Below, piece by piece: positions 7,668-14,921 of a stretch of DNA of 16,116 nt. The notes under the pieces are model-generated. The model made no database searches and had not been told where the DNA came from. It saw only the letters and a program-made list of their open reading frames with translations. Source of the stretch: Petrotoga sp. UBA5851. Lineage in GTDB: Bacteria > Thermotogota > Thermotogae > Petrotogales > Petrotogaceae. Location of the stretch: assembly GCA_002431635.1 (NCBI GenBank), contig DJGH01000071.1, positions 12,516 to 28,631 of the forward strand, read 5' to 3'. Each line of letters opens with the position of its first letter. The first letter of the stretch is position 1. The translations under genes were made by a program, and so were the position numbers.

Positions 7668-8779
7668 TTTTTATCCCTCCCATACAACAAAATATCTTCA
7701 TTGCTATGCATAAACTCCATGCCTTCTTTTTCCCATAAATCAAAACTGAACTCTTCAGTATTTTCTATACTGAGTCTGAATTGCCTATCTGCTGTAAGTC
7801 TGTCGATATTTTCATTAATTACAAGCTTACCGGATCTGAAACAGTATCGCAGAATACTATGGCTTATAACAAAAAAATTATCTTTAAGCGACGGGAAAAA
7901 CTCTGCTCCAAAACATAACTCACCCTTATACTTTCTGTCAAACGGAACAAAAGTTCTTTCTCTAACCTTTAAATCTGGAAACTTATTCCGAAGATAAGCA
8001 ACAAGCCCCTGACTATCTACCCATGGTGCACCAATATACTCAAAAGGCTTATATGTTCCTCTTCCTTCACTTAAATTTGTTTGCTCAAAAAAGCAAAAAC
8101 CAGCATATGCCAATAGAGAATTGAAGGTTGGCAAGGCTGGTGATGGTATATTCCAAAGTTCATTTCCATGGCAAAAATACTCTCCATTCCATCCAGTACA
8201 TTTAATTATTCTCAAATCAAGATTTAACTTGTACTTTTTCTTAATGTACAGAGCCAGTTCTCCATTTGTAAAACCATATGAAGCAGGCAAAAAACAATCT
8301 CCTACAAATGAGGTAAGTTCAGGAAGAATTACCTTGCCAAATACATACCTTCCCAAAGGATTTGGTCTGTCAAGAACCATAAATACCTTCCCTTGGTCTG
8401 CAGCCGCTTTCATGCAGTAAAACATAGTATATATAAACGTATAAAATCTTAGTCCAACTGATTCAATATCAAAAATCAAAGCATCCAAACCATCATATTC
8501 ATTTTGAGACGGATACAAATTCTTTCCATAAAGACTTTTCACAGGAATTCTGACAGTTCCATAAAAAGAATCATCAATCTTTTGACCATCTGGCACACCA
8601 TACATTCCATGCTCTGGAGAAAATATCTTATCTACTTTTATCCCTTTGTTGATAAGCATTTCCAAAGCATTGTCCATTGTGCGTGTAAAAAAAGAATAGT
8701 TTATTATAAGTCCCAGTTTTTTTCCTCTTACCTGTCTAAAATCATTTTCTGCTAAAATATCAATACCGTTATACCAGAT
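7664..8779 (-). CDS. namZ: exo-beta-N-acetylmuramidase NamZ (DUF1343), apparent ATC start
   Basis: DUF1343 enzymes of the NamZ type remove MurNAc from the non-reducing end of peptidoglycan chains. The first in-frame ATG (8675-8677) would give 337 residues but cut off conserved sequence. Reading upstream continues in frame to a stop at 8798-8800 and yields NGIDILAEN, then RGKKLGLIINYSFFTRT, the expected family N-terminus. GGAGGG (8786-8791) lies 6 bases before an ATC (8777-8779), giving 371 residues; no ATG, GTG or TTG is available there. Other motifs are SPEHG (54-58, with the conserved Glu-His), DIESVGLRFYTFIYTM and LDRPNPLG. There is no room for a signal peptide, unlike the secreted B. subtilis NamZ, so a cytoplasmic location is likely. 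First gene of the salvage operon. ATC could be a true rare start or an error for ATG. Confidence 0.88.
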   Translation of the reverse strand: MWYNGIDILAENDFRQVRGKKLGLIINYSFFTRTMDNALEMLINKGIKVDKIFSPEHGMYGVPDGQKIDDSFYGTVRIPVKSLYGKNLYPSQNEYDGLDALIFDIESVGLRFYTFIYTMFYCMKAAADQGKVFMVLDRPNPLGRYVFGKVILPELTSFVGDCFLPASYGFTNGELALYIKKKYKLNLDLRIIKCTGWNGEYFCHGNELWNIPSPALPTFNSLLAYAGFCFFEQTNLSEGRGTYKPFEYIGAPWVDSQGLVAYLRNKFPDLKVRERTFVPFDRKYKGELCFGAEFFPSLKDNFFVISHSILRYCFRSGKLVINENIDRLTADRQFRLSIENTEEFSFDLWEKEGMEFMHSNEDILLYGRDKK

Positions 8780-8816
8780 AGTAATCCCTCCGTGTACTTA
8801 CTTTGTACTATCTTAT

Positions 8817-8846
8817 ATTCTAAATGTTTATCTATATACTTGTCAA
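8817..8846 (-). promoter_or_regulatory. probable promoter of the namZ-nagZ-murQ-gntR-murK operon
   Basis: On the leftward strand a perfect -35 TTGACA (8841-8846) is followed after 18 bases by TAGAAT (8817-8822), one change from TATAAT. Transcription would start near 8809, leaving about 30 bases before the ATC start at 8779 and placing the Shine-Dalgarno sequence correctly. This supports the longer namZ reading. Confidence 0.65.
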
Positions 8847-8854
8847 ACGTGATT

Positions 8855-8879
8855 TTGTATAATGTATATACAAATATAC
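8855..8879. promoter_or_regulatory. overlapping palindromes, candidate GntR/UTRA operator
   Basis: Three nested symmetries are present: TTGTATA-n5-TATACAA (8855-8873), the perfect 10-bp palindrome TGTATATACA (8863-8872) and GTATAT-n4-ATATAC (8864-8879). TGTATATACA-like sites are known operators of some UTRA-type GntR regulators such as TreR. The site lies just upstream of the leftward -35 and between the two divergent operons, where the regulator encoded in the salvage operon would be expected to act. The AT-rich background makes chance symmetry possible. Confidence 0.45.
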
Positions 8880-8910
8880 TTAATATCCCGTTATATTTAG
8901 TTTTTTTCAG

Positions 8911-8939
8911 ATCTAAACATATATAATCACATCTAAACA
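8911..8939 (+). repeat. tandem direct repeat ATCTAAACA, 20 bases apart
   Basis: ATCTAAACA occurs at 8911-8919 and again at 8931-8939, exactly 20 bases apart, or about two DNA turns. A weaker copy (ATTTAAACG) lies at 8970-8978. The pair sits upstream of the probable importer -10 (8961-8966), a position suited to an activator. The second copy also begins the inverted repeat ATCT-AAAC-AGAT. Confidence 0.5.
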
Positions 8940-8960
8940 GATTTGATAATTCAGGTTAAG

Positions 8961-8966
8961 TATAAT
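8961..8966 (+). promoter_or_regulatory. probable -10 element of the importer operon
   Basis: A perfect TATAAT (8961-8966) precedes the binding-protein gene, with a likely transcription start near 8973 and a leader of about 57 bases. No good -35 lies 16-18 bases upstream, which fits an activator-dependent promoter. An alternative rightward promoter is TTGTCA (8840-8845), 17 bases, TGTATA (8863-8868), whose -10 would lie inside the palindrome. Confidence 0.4.
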
Positions 8967-9029
8967 AGCATTTAAACGTATTGGATGTGCAAGTATACAA
9001 GGGATAATTTTTATCTAAGGAGGGATTGT

Positions 9030-10775
9030 ATGAAACGTTTTTTATCTGTTTTACTGCTGACAGTTGCATTTTTTAGCATTTGTATTGCTGCTCCTTTTGT
9101 AGAGGACTCTGTACTTACGGCACAGGGTTTAAAAAATGGTGGGACATTACGTTTGGCTCTGCCTTCTGCGCCTCAGTCTTTTAACTTTTACGGTGTACTG
9201 GATAATTCGGCTTATACTGTTATAAACCAGTTTTTAGCAGGACTTGTAGATCTTCATCCTGTCACCAATGTAGTTAGACCCGGTTTGGCCGAATCTTGGG
9301 AATTTTCTAAAGACTATATGGAAATAACCTTTAGGCTACGCGATGTAAAATGGTCTGATGGGGTACCTTTTACAGCGGATGATGTTCTGTTTACCATGGA
9401 GTACTTTGTTATGAATAAGGTTGCAAAAGGTAATTCCGTAGACAGGTTTACTGCTGCCGGAAAACAGGTTGAATGGGTTAAGGTCAATCCTAAAACTATT
9501 AAAGCGGTTTTACCAGCTCCTATGCCGGGTATATTTCAGTCCTTGGCACAGGCCAACATCTATCCCAAACATAAGCTTGAAGCAAAGATTGACAAATCAA
9601 ATCCTGATTCAGTAAATAAAGTTTGGCTTACTGACACTCCAGCTAAGGACTTTGCGTCTATAGGTCCCTATATGCTTTCTGACTACATTGTGGATCAAAA
9701 AGTTGTTCTCAAGAAAAATCCTAATTATTGGAAAGTTGATTCAAAAAATAATAAACTTCCATACTTTGACTCACTTGAATATCTTATAGTTAAAGATGCA
9801 GAAGTACGTACAGCTATGTTTATGTCCGGACAGCTTGACTGGATGGATGTCGAAGCAACTGCTTATCCTACGTTAAAACAGAAAGAACTTTCCGGTGCAC
9901 CATTTACAATATTTCTTGCGGAACCTACCAAAAATGTTCCAAGCCCTGTTCATATTGCGTTTAATTTTGATGCTTCAAATACCAATCTTAAAAATCTTTT
10001 CAGCAATACTAAGTTCCGACAGGCCATGGAATATGCTCTTGACAGAAACAGAATAATCGACGAGGTCTATCAGGGGCTTGCAGTCCTTGGTGGTGTTCCT
10101 GTACTTCCTTCAAACAAGGCTTTTTATAATCCAAAAATTGAAAGCATACGCAGAGGCTTTGATCTTTCAAAAGCTGTCGCATATCTTGATGAAGTAGGAA
10201 TTAAGGATACAAATAAAGACGGTATACGCGAGTTCAAAGACGGTACAAAAGTTGAATTTACTCTTTTGGTTGCAAACTCTCCGCTAGATCATCAGGATGT
10301 AGGCTTAGTATTTAAAGAAAATGTTGAGAAGCTCGGCATAAAGATCAATCTACAGGTTCTGGATGCAACTTTGGTTGGGCAGAAGTTTGGTTCAGGTGAT
10401 TTTGAAGCAGGAATTAGGGCCTTTGGAAATCAGCCTGACCCTGAACTCAGAAAAGCCATATGGCAGCCTGGAAGACAGCTTTATTATTTTCATAGGACAA
10501 CTATGAATCAAAACACCAAGGAACCTGATCAGACGTATATGTACGATTGGGAAAAAGAGGTTTTTGAAATGTTTGAAAAGGGTGCGGTAACAATGAACCC
10601 TGAACTGAGAAAATCTTATTACGATAAATGGCAGGAGATATACGCAGAGTATCTGCCGGTAATATTTGTATGCAAAGGTAAAAATCTTTATGGTGCCAAC
10701 AAAACTTTAGGTAATGCTTATCAAGCAAAAGATGGTTTGGTTTATTTTTCCACATGGACTGCTTACAGAAAATAA
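9030..10775 (+). CDS. periplasmic solute-binding protein, family 5 (Opp/Dpp type)
   Basis: Captures ligand outside the inner membrane and delivers it to the ABC permease. The ATG at 9030 follows AAGGAGGG by 5 bases and opens a signal peptide (MKRFLSVLLLTVAFFSICIA), probably cut after Ala20 or Ala21; an upstream ATG at 8985 lacks a ribosome site. There is no lipobox, so the mature protein should be soluble in a periplasm. The 581-residue length and features such as GGTLRLALP (37-45), LAESWEFSKD, VKWSDGVPFTADDV and FRQAMEYALDR are standard for family 5. Members bind oligopeptides, but in Thermotoga many bind oligosaccharides, so the annotation does not fix the ligand. Next to the MurNAc salvage genes, a muropeptide or GlcNAc-MurNAc saccharide is a reasonable guess. 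Confidence 0.9.
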   Translation: MKRFLSVLLLTVAFFSICIAAPFVEDSVLTAQGLKNGGTLRLALPSAPQSFNFYGVLDNSAYTVINQFLAGLVDLHPVTNVVRPGLAESWEFSKDYMEITFRLRDVKWSDGVPFTADDVLFTMEYFVMNKVAKGNSVDRFTAAGKQVEWVKVNPKTIKAVLPAPMPGIFQSLAQANIYPKHKLEAKIDKSNPDSVNKVWLTDTPAKDFASIGPYMLSDYIVDQKVVLKKNPNYWKVDSKNNKLPYFDSLEYLIVKDAEVRTAMFMSGQLDWMDVEATAYPTLKQKELSGAPFTIFLAEPTKNVPSPVHIAFNFDASNTNLKNLFSNTKFRQAMEYALDRNRIIDEVYQGLAVLGGVPVLPSNKAFYNPKIESIRRGFDLSKAVAYLDEVGIKDTNKDGIREFKDGTKVEFTLLVANSPLDHQDVGLVFKENVEKLGIKINLQVLDATLVGQKFGSGDFEAGIRAFGNQPDPELRKAIWQPGRQLYYFHRTTMNQNTKEPDQTYMYDWEKEVFEMFEKGAVTMNPELRKSYYDKWQEIYAEYLPVIFVCKGKNLYGANKTLGNAYQAKDGLVYFSTWTAYRK

Positions 10776-10787
10776 TATGATACAACC

Positions 10788-10813
10788 GTATGGGGTGTAT
10801 AAACACCCCATAC
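10788..10813 (+). terminator. strong hairpin between binding-protein and permease genes
   Basis: GTATGGGGTGT (10788-10798) pairs perfectly with ACACCCCATAC (10803-10813) around a 4-base loop, followed by TTTAAAG rather than a long T-run. The position, just after the binding-protein stop, is typical of hairpins that protect the upstream message or partly end transcription, so that binding protein is made in excess over the membrane parts. Confidence 0.75.
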
Positions 10814-10839
10814 TTTAAAGAAACAGGAGGCTTTATAAA

Positions 10840-11808
10840 ATGTGGTCTTTTATAGTAAGAAGAGTACTTATAATTATTCCTATGATGTTTATAATCTCAA
10901 TACTCTGTTTTGCGATCACCGAACTTCAGCCTGGTGATTTTCTTACACAGTATCTTGATAATCCGCGAATATCTGCAGAGCAGATAGAGTATATGCGTCA
11001 CAGATACGGTCTTGATAAGCCTGCATATGAAAGGTATTTCATGTGGATAGGAAATATTCTGACAAAAGGTGATTTTGGGTATTCCTTTGCTTTTGAACGT
11101 CCAGTGGGGGATCTTATATGGGAAAGAATGGGATGGACAGTAATTATTGCCCTTCTGACAATGATTTTCCAGTGGATTTTAGCTGTGCCTATGGGTATAT
11201 TTTCTGCACTTCACCCTTATTCCATAGGCGATTACTCTCTCACTGTTCTTGGATTTGTCGGTTTATCTATACCTGATTTTTTTCTGGCGCTTTTATTTAT
11301 GATTTTCATGTTAAATATAGGTTCGACCAATATTGGGGGACTTTTCTCACCGCAGTTCATAGGAGCGCCTTGGTCATTTGCCAAGTTCTGGGATCTTCTA
11401 GGTCATCTTTGGATGCCTCTTGTAGTAGTAGGATTAGGAGGATTGGCAGGCTTAATGAGAGTAATGCGCGGAAATATGCTTGATGTTGTTGGTTCACCAT
11501 ATATAACAGCTCTGCGCGCTCACGGACTTGATGAAAAAACAGTCAGACGTCATGCCATAAAGAACGCATTGAATCCTATGGTAAGTATTGCTGGAGCAGA
11601 ACTTCCAAATGTTTTCAGCGGAACCATTATAATCGCCATAGTACTTAACATTCCAACAATGGGACCTTTTTTTTACAGTGCGCTACTTAACCATGATCAG
11701 TATCTTGTAATGACTTTTCTTATGTTTATAGCTCTTATAACCCAGATTGCAAATCTTTTTGCTGATATTGCTCTGGCAATGCTTGATCCACGTATACGAA
11801 TGAATTGA
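10840..11808 (+). CDS. ABC importer permease, OppB/DppB type
   Basis: Inner-membrane subunit of the importer, 322 residues, with about six hydrophobic segments: the first near 8-28, and others near 100-122, 133-160, 190-208 and towards the C-terminus. It has the DppB-family N-terminal PGD motif (31-33) and a cytoplasmic EAA loop with consensus glycine (about 222-245, ALRAHGLDEKTVRRHAIKNA) that docks on the ATPases. The ATG follows AGGAGG by 9 bases. It is separated from the binding-protein gene by the hairpin at 10788-10813 and from the second permease by 9 bases. It pairs with the next gene to form the translocation pore. Confidence 0.93.
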   Translation: MWSFIVRRVLIIIPMMFIISILCFAITELQPGDFLTQYLDNPRISAEQIEYMRHRYGLDKPAYERYFMWIGNILTKGDFGYSFAFERPVGDLIWERMGWTVIIALLTMIFQWILAVPMGIFSALHPYSIGDYSLTVLGFVGLSIPDFFLALLFMIFMLNIGSTNIGGLFSPQFIGAPWSFAKFWDLLGHLWMPLVVVGLGGLAGLMRVMRGNMLDVVGSPYITALRAHGLDEKTVRRHAIKNALNPMVSIAGAELPNVFSGTIIIAIVLNIPTMGPFFYSALLNHDQYLVMTFLMFIALITQIANLFADIALAMLDPRIRMN

Positions 11809-11817
11809 GGTGTTTTT

Positions 11818-12909
11818 ATGAACAGTACTGGAAAAAGAATAATGAAAAGTTTTTTCAGGCATAAGCTCGGTATGATAGGACTTATAATACTTGTATTGAT
11901 GTATCTCATGGTTCTTATGGCAGACTTCATCTCACCATACAACTACGCGACCACAAGTTCAGGGTATGTCAACGCACCTCCGACCAAAATACATTTTTTC
12001 GACGAGTCCGGTAGTTTTCATGGTCCATTTATCTATGCATTAAAAAAATCAAGAGATCCTGTTACATATATGCTAAGTTTCACAGAAGATAAAACAAGAA
12101 TAATTCCTATAAAATTTTTCGTGAAAGGAGATGAATATAGTTTTTGGGGAATATGGAAAACAGATATTCATCTTTTTGGAGTTGAAGAAACTGCTTCATC
12201 TGCGATGCTGCTTCTTTTTGGCGCTGATAGATTTGGAAGGGATCTTTTTTCACGTACTATGGCAGGAAGCAAAGTATCAATGACTGTAGGACTAATCGGA
12301 ACTTTTATAAGCGTTGTAATAGGAGCAATAATCGGAGCACTGTCCGGATTTTACGGAGGCTGGATAGATATTTTATTACAGAGGTTTATAGAACTTTTGC
12401 GTTCTTTTCCAAGAATACCTTTATGGCTGGCTTTTGCAACTATCCTTCCACCTAACTGGCCAAGCACGTGGGTATATATGGGGATTGTTGCTGTTCTTTC
12501 TTTAATAGGCTGGATGGGAATTGCAAGAGTGGTTAGAGGTATGGTTCTAAGCCTTAGAGAAAAAGATTTTGTTCTTGCAGCAAAAATATCCGGGGTATCG
12601 GGTTATAAGATAGTGATCAAACACCTTATTCCAAACACCCTCAGTTATCTTATAGTAGTTACAACACTTTCTATTCCTGGAATGATACTTGGCGAGAGCT
12701 CAATAAGCTTTCTCGGGCTTGGCATAAAAGAACCTATGACAAGCTGGGGACTCCTTTTAAAACAGGCACAATCGCTAAGTGCATTACAGACTACTCCATG
12801 GCTTGTGATTCCGGGCATATTTATAATGCTGGCTGTACTTTCATTCAACTTTGTAGGTGATGCTCTCCGTGATGCTGTGGATCCATATAGGACGGTAGAT
12901 AAACTATGA
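11818..12909 (+). CDS. ABC importer permease, OppC/DppC type with long periplasmic insert
   Basis: Second membrane subunit, 363 residues, longer than the roughly 300 usual for DppC/OppC. A first membrane segment (about 18-36) is followed by an external stretch of about 95 residues (41-134), including FFVKGDEYSFWGIWKTDIHLFG, before the family motif GADRFGRDLFSR (135-146) and the remaining membrane helices. The EAA loop is at about 254-273 (AAKISGVSGYKIVIKHLIPN). The insert probably contacts the binding protein. My recollection is that this long form is common in Opp-like systems, including ones handling sugars, but that needs checking. SD GAGGTG overlaps the stop of the first permease. The stop overlaps the next start by 4 bases (ATGA). 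Confidence 0.93.
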   Translation: MNSTGKRIMKSFFRHKLGMIGLIILVLMYLMVLMADFISPYNYATTSSGYVNAPPTKIHFFDESGSFHGPFIYALKKSRDPVTYMLSFTEDKTRIIPIKFFVKGDEYSFWGIWKTDIHLFGVEETASSAMLLLFGADRFGRDLFSRTMAGSKVSMTVGLIGTFISVVIGAIIGALSGFYGGWIDILLQRFIELLRSFPRIPLWLAFATILPPNWPSTWVYMGIVAVLSLIGWMGIARVVRGMVLSLREKDFVLAAKISGVSGYKIVIKHLIPNTLSYLIVVTTLSIPGMILGESSISFLGLGIKEPMTSWGLLLKQAQSLSALQTTPWLVIPGIFIMLAVLSFNFVGDALRDAVDPYRTVDKL

Positions 12910-13901
12910 CTTACGAAAACAAAGTAATTGATATAAAAAACCTCAAGACTTATTTCCGCGGATATGACGGTATAATAAAAGCAGTTGATGGAATATCTTT
13001 CTTTTTGAAAAAAGGAGAAGTACTTTCACTCGTCGGAGAGAGCGGATGCGGAAAATCAGTTACGGTAAATACCATAATGGGACTTGTGAAATCTCCTCCG
13101 GCAACAGTATCGGGAGAAATTATATACAATGGAAAAAATCTAGTCGGACTGAAACAGAATGAATTTAAAAACATACGCGGAAATAAGATTTCTATGATCT
13201 TCCAAGAGCCAATGTCTTCTTTTGACCCTCTCTATACTATCGGTCAACAGATGAATGAGATCGTCAAAACACATATAACCCAAAACACTGAAGAATCAAA
13301 AAAACTTATTGTTCAGGCGCTCAAAAACGTTAATATACCTGAACCGGAAAAAAGATACAACGAGTATCCTCATGAAATGAGCGGCGGAATGCTGCAAAGG
13401 ATTCTTATAGCCATGGCATTAATAACTAATCCGGATATAATAATTGCTGATGAACCTACAACCGCACTTGATGTGACAATACAAGCACAGGTATTAAAAC
13501 TGATGAAAGAACTCCAAAAGCAGTATAAAAGCTCTATAGTATTTATTACTCATGATCTGGGGATAGTATCGGAAATTGCTGATAGAGTCCATGTTATGTA
13601 TGCAGGAAAAATAATTGAAAAAGCCTCTGTACAGGAAATATTTGATCATCCGCTTCACCCTTATACCCAAGGTCTTTTAAACTCGAGAGTAAAAAAAGAA
13701 TATAAAGGCCTTGATCTGCCTTTTATAGAAGGATATGTCCCAAAACCAAATGAGTTTCCAAACGGATGCCGTTTTAATCCACGATGCCCTTTCAAAAAAG
13801 AGATCTGCACTTCAGAAGATCCAAAAGACTCTGTAATTAACGAAGAACATTCTGTTTGCTGCTGGCTTTACAAGGAAGGTGAAAAAAATGAAAATTCTTG
13901 A
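12906..13901 (+). CDS. ABC importer ATPase, OppD/DppD type
   Basis: First of two ATPases powering the importer, on the cytoplasmic face. 331 residues: Walker A GESGCGKS (44-51), Q-loop Gln100, signature MSGGMLQR (158-165), Walker B running to Asp182-Glu183 (DIIIADEP) and switch His216. The C-terminal oligopeptide-transporter extension carries four spaced cysteines, Cys288, Cys294, Cys301 and Cys318 (Cys319 adjacent), matching the positions that hold an iron-sulfur cluster in a structurally characterised DppD. Its ATG overlaps the permease stop, so the two are probably translated in a coupled way. All catalytic motifs are intact. The paired organisation with the next ATPase is the normal Opp/Dpp arrangement. 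Confidence 0.94.
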   Translation: MTYENKVIDIKNLKTYFRGYDGIIKAVDGISFFLKKGEVLSLVGESGCGKSVTVNTIMGLVKSPPATVSGEIIYNGKNLVGLKQNEFKNIRGNKISMIFQEPMSSFDPLYTIGQQMNEIVKTHITQNTEESKKLIVQALKNVNIPEPEKRYNEYPHEMSGGMLQRILIAMALITNPDIIIADEPTTALDVTIQAQVLKLMKELQKQYKSSIVFITHDLGIVSEIADRVHVMYAGKIIEKASVQEIFDHPLHPYTQGLLNSRVKKEYKGLDLPFIEGYVPKPNEFPNGCRFNPRCPFKKEICTSEDPKDSVINEEHSVCCWLYKEGEKNENS

Positions 13902-14877
13902 AGCTATATCATTAAAGAAATATTTCCCTATAAGGTCCGGTGTTTTTCTTCAAGTATGTGGAAATGTTAAGGCGTTGGAAAAAGCAGACATACAGATAGA
14001 GCAAGGGCAAACTATAGGAGTAGTAGGCGAGTCAGGATGCGGTAAAAGCACTCTCGGAAAGTTACTGCTTAAGCTGTATGATCCTACTGATGGCAAAATC
14101 ATTTATACAGATAAAGAGAACAATTCCTACGATATTACTTCAAAAATAAGCAAGACAGTTGCCTCAAAATTCCGGCGGGATGTTCAGATGATTTTTCAGA
14201 ATCCTTTTGATTCACTTGACCCCCGAATGAATATATACGATATAATCAAAGAACCTATCGCAGCTAACGGTATGTATAAAAACAAAAGAGAAATGAACAA
14301 CTATATCGCCTCATTACTTACAGGAGTCGGGCTTTATCCAGAATATGCTTCACGCTATCCCCATGAATTTTCAGGAGGTCAGCGGCAAAGAATTGCAATT
14401 GCAAGAGCCATGGCCGTAATGCCTAGGCTAATAGTGTGCGATGAACCGACATCCGCACTGGATGTCTCAGTTCAGAGCCAGATAATTAATCTTTTAAAAC
14501 ACATTCAGCAGGAAAACCGTATGTCGCTTGTTTTTATTTCTCACAATCTCGATGTAGTACACCACATGAGTGATCGAATAATAGTAATGTATCTTGGAAA
14601 TATTGTTGAAAGCTGTGCTTCTGCAGAACTTTTTAACAATCCTCTACATCCTTATACAAAGACTCTAATGTCATGTATTCCTGCTTGGAATCCCAAAGAA
14701 AAAAAACTTGGGAAAACCATAACTGATGGTGAACCTCCAAGTCCTATAAATCCACCAAATGGCTGTCCTTTTCATCCGCGTTGTCCAGTAAAAATGGATG
14801 AATGTGAAAAAGTCAAGCCTATGGCATATGACTGTGGGGAGGGACACTCAGTGTCTTGCCACCTCTATAAAAAATAA
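13888..14877 (+). CDS. ABC importer ATPase, OppF/DppF type
   Basis: Second ATPase of the importer, expected to form a heterodimer with the preceding one. From the ATG at 13888 it has 329 residues; a GTG at 13879 is a possible but poorer start, because AAGGAAGGTG lies correctly placed for the ATG. It overlaps the end of the first ATPase by 14 bases. Motifs are Walker A GESGCGKS (47-54), Gln104, signature FSGGQRQR (161-168), Walker B Asp185-Glu186 and switch His219. The C-terminal extension again has spaced cysteines (Cys293, Cys299, Cys306, Cys324), a likely iron-sulfur site by analogy with DppD. It ends the operon, 5 bases before the terminator hairpin. Confidence 0.94.
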   Translation: MKILEAISLKKYFPIRSGVFLQVCGNVKALEKADIQIEQGQTIGVVGESGCGKSTLGKLLLKLYDPTDGKIIYTDKENNSYDITSKISKTVASKFRRDVQMIFQNPFDSLDPRMNIYDIIKEPIAANGMYKNKREMNNYIASLLTGVGLYPEYASRYPHEFSGGQRQRIAIARAMAVMPRLIVCDEPTSALDVSVQSQIINLLKHIQQENRMSLVFISHNLDVVHHMSDRIIVMYLGNIVESCASAELFNNPLHPYTKTLMSCIPAWNPKEKKLGKTITDGEPPSPINPPNGCPFHPRCPVKMDECEKVKPMAYDCGEGHSVSCHLYKK

Positions 14878-14882
14878 TAATG

Positions 14883-14921
14883 AACGCCAGACAGAAGAAT
14901 ACTCTTTGTCCGGCGTTTTTT
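14883..14921 (+). terminator. bidirectional rho-independent terminator between convergent genes
   Basis: AACGCC (14883-14888) pairs with GGCGTT (14912-14917). The stem continues through GACA/TGTC and AAGA/TCTT, with one mismatch and one bulged G, to a 4-base loop at 14899-14902. Rightward it ends in a T-run (14916-14921). Leftward it is followed by TTCATTATTATTTTTTA. The tsaC stop codon lies in the T-run. Confidence 0.88.

Noticed and set aside
9022..9026. Lipobox in the binding protein making it a lipoprotein
   Set aside because: The only cysteine in the signal region is preceded by Phe-Ser-Ile, which does not fit the lipobox; a normal signal peptidase site follows.
8985..9029. Upstream ATG extending the binding protein by 15 residues
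   Set aside because: It has no ribosome site and would place charged residues before the signal peptide. The ATG at 9030 has AAGGAGGG at ideal spacing.
13879..13887. GTG start for the second importer ATPase
   Set aside because: This GTG is itself part of the AAGGTG ribosome site that serves the ATG at 13888.
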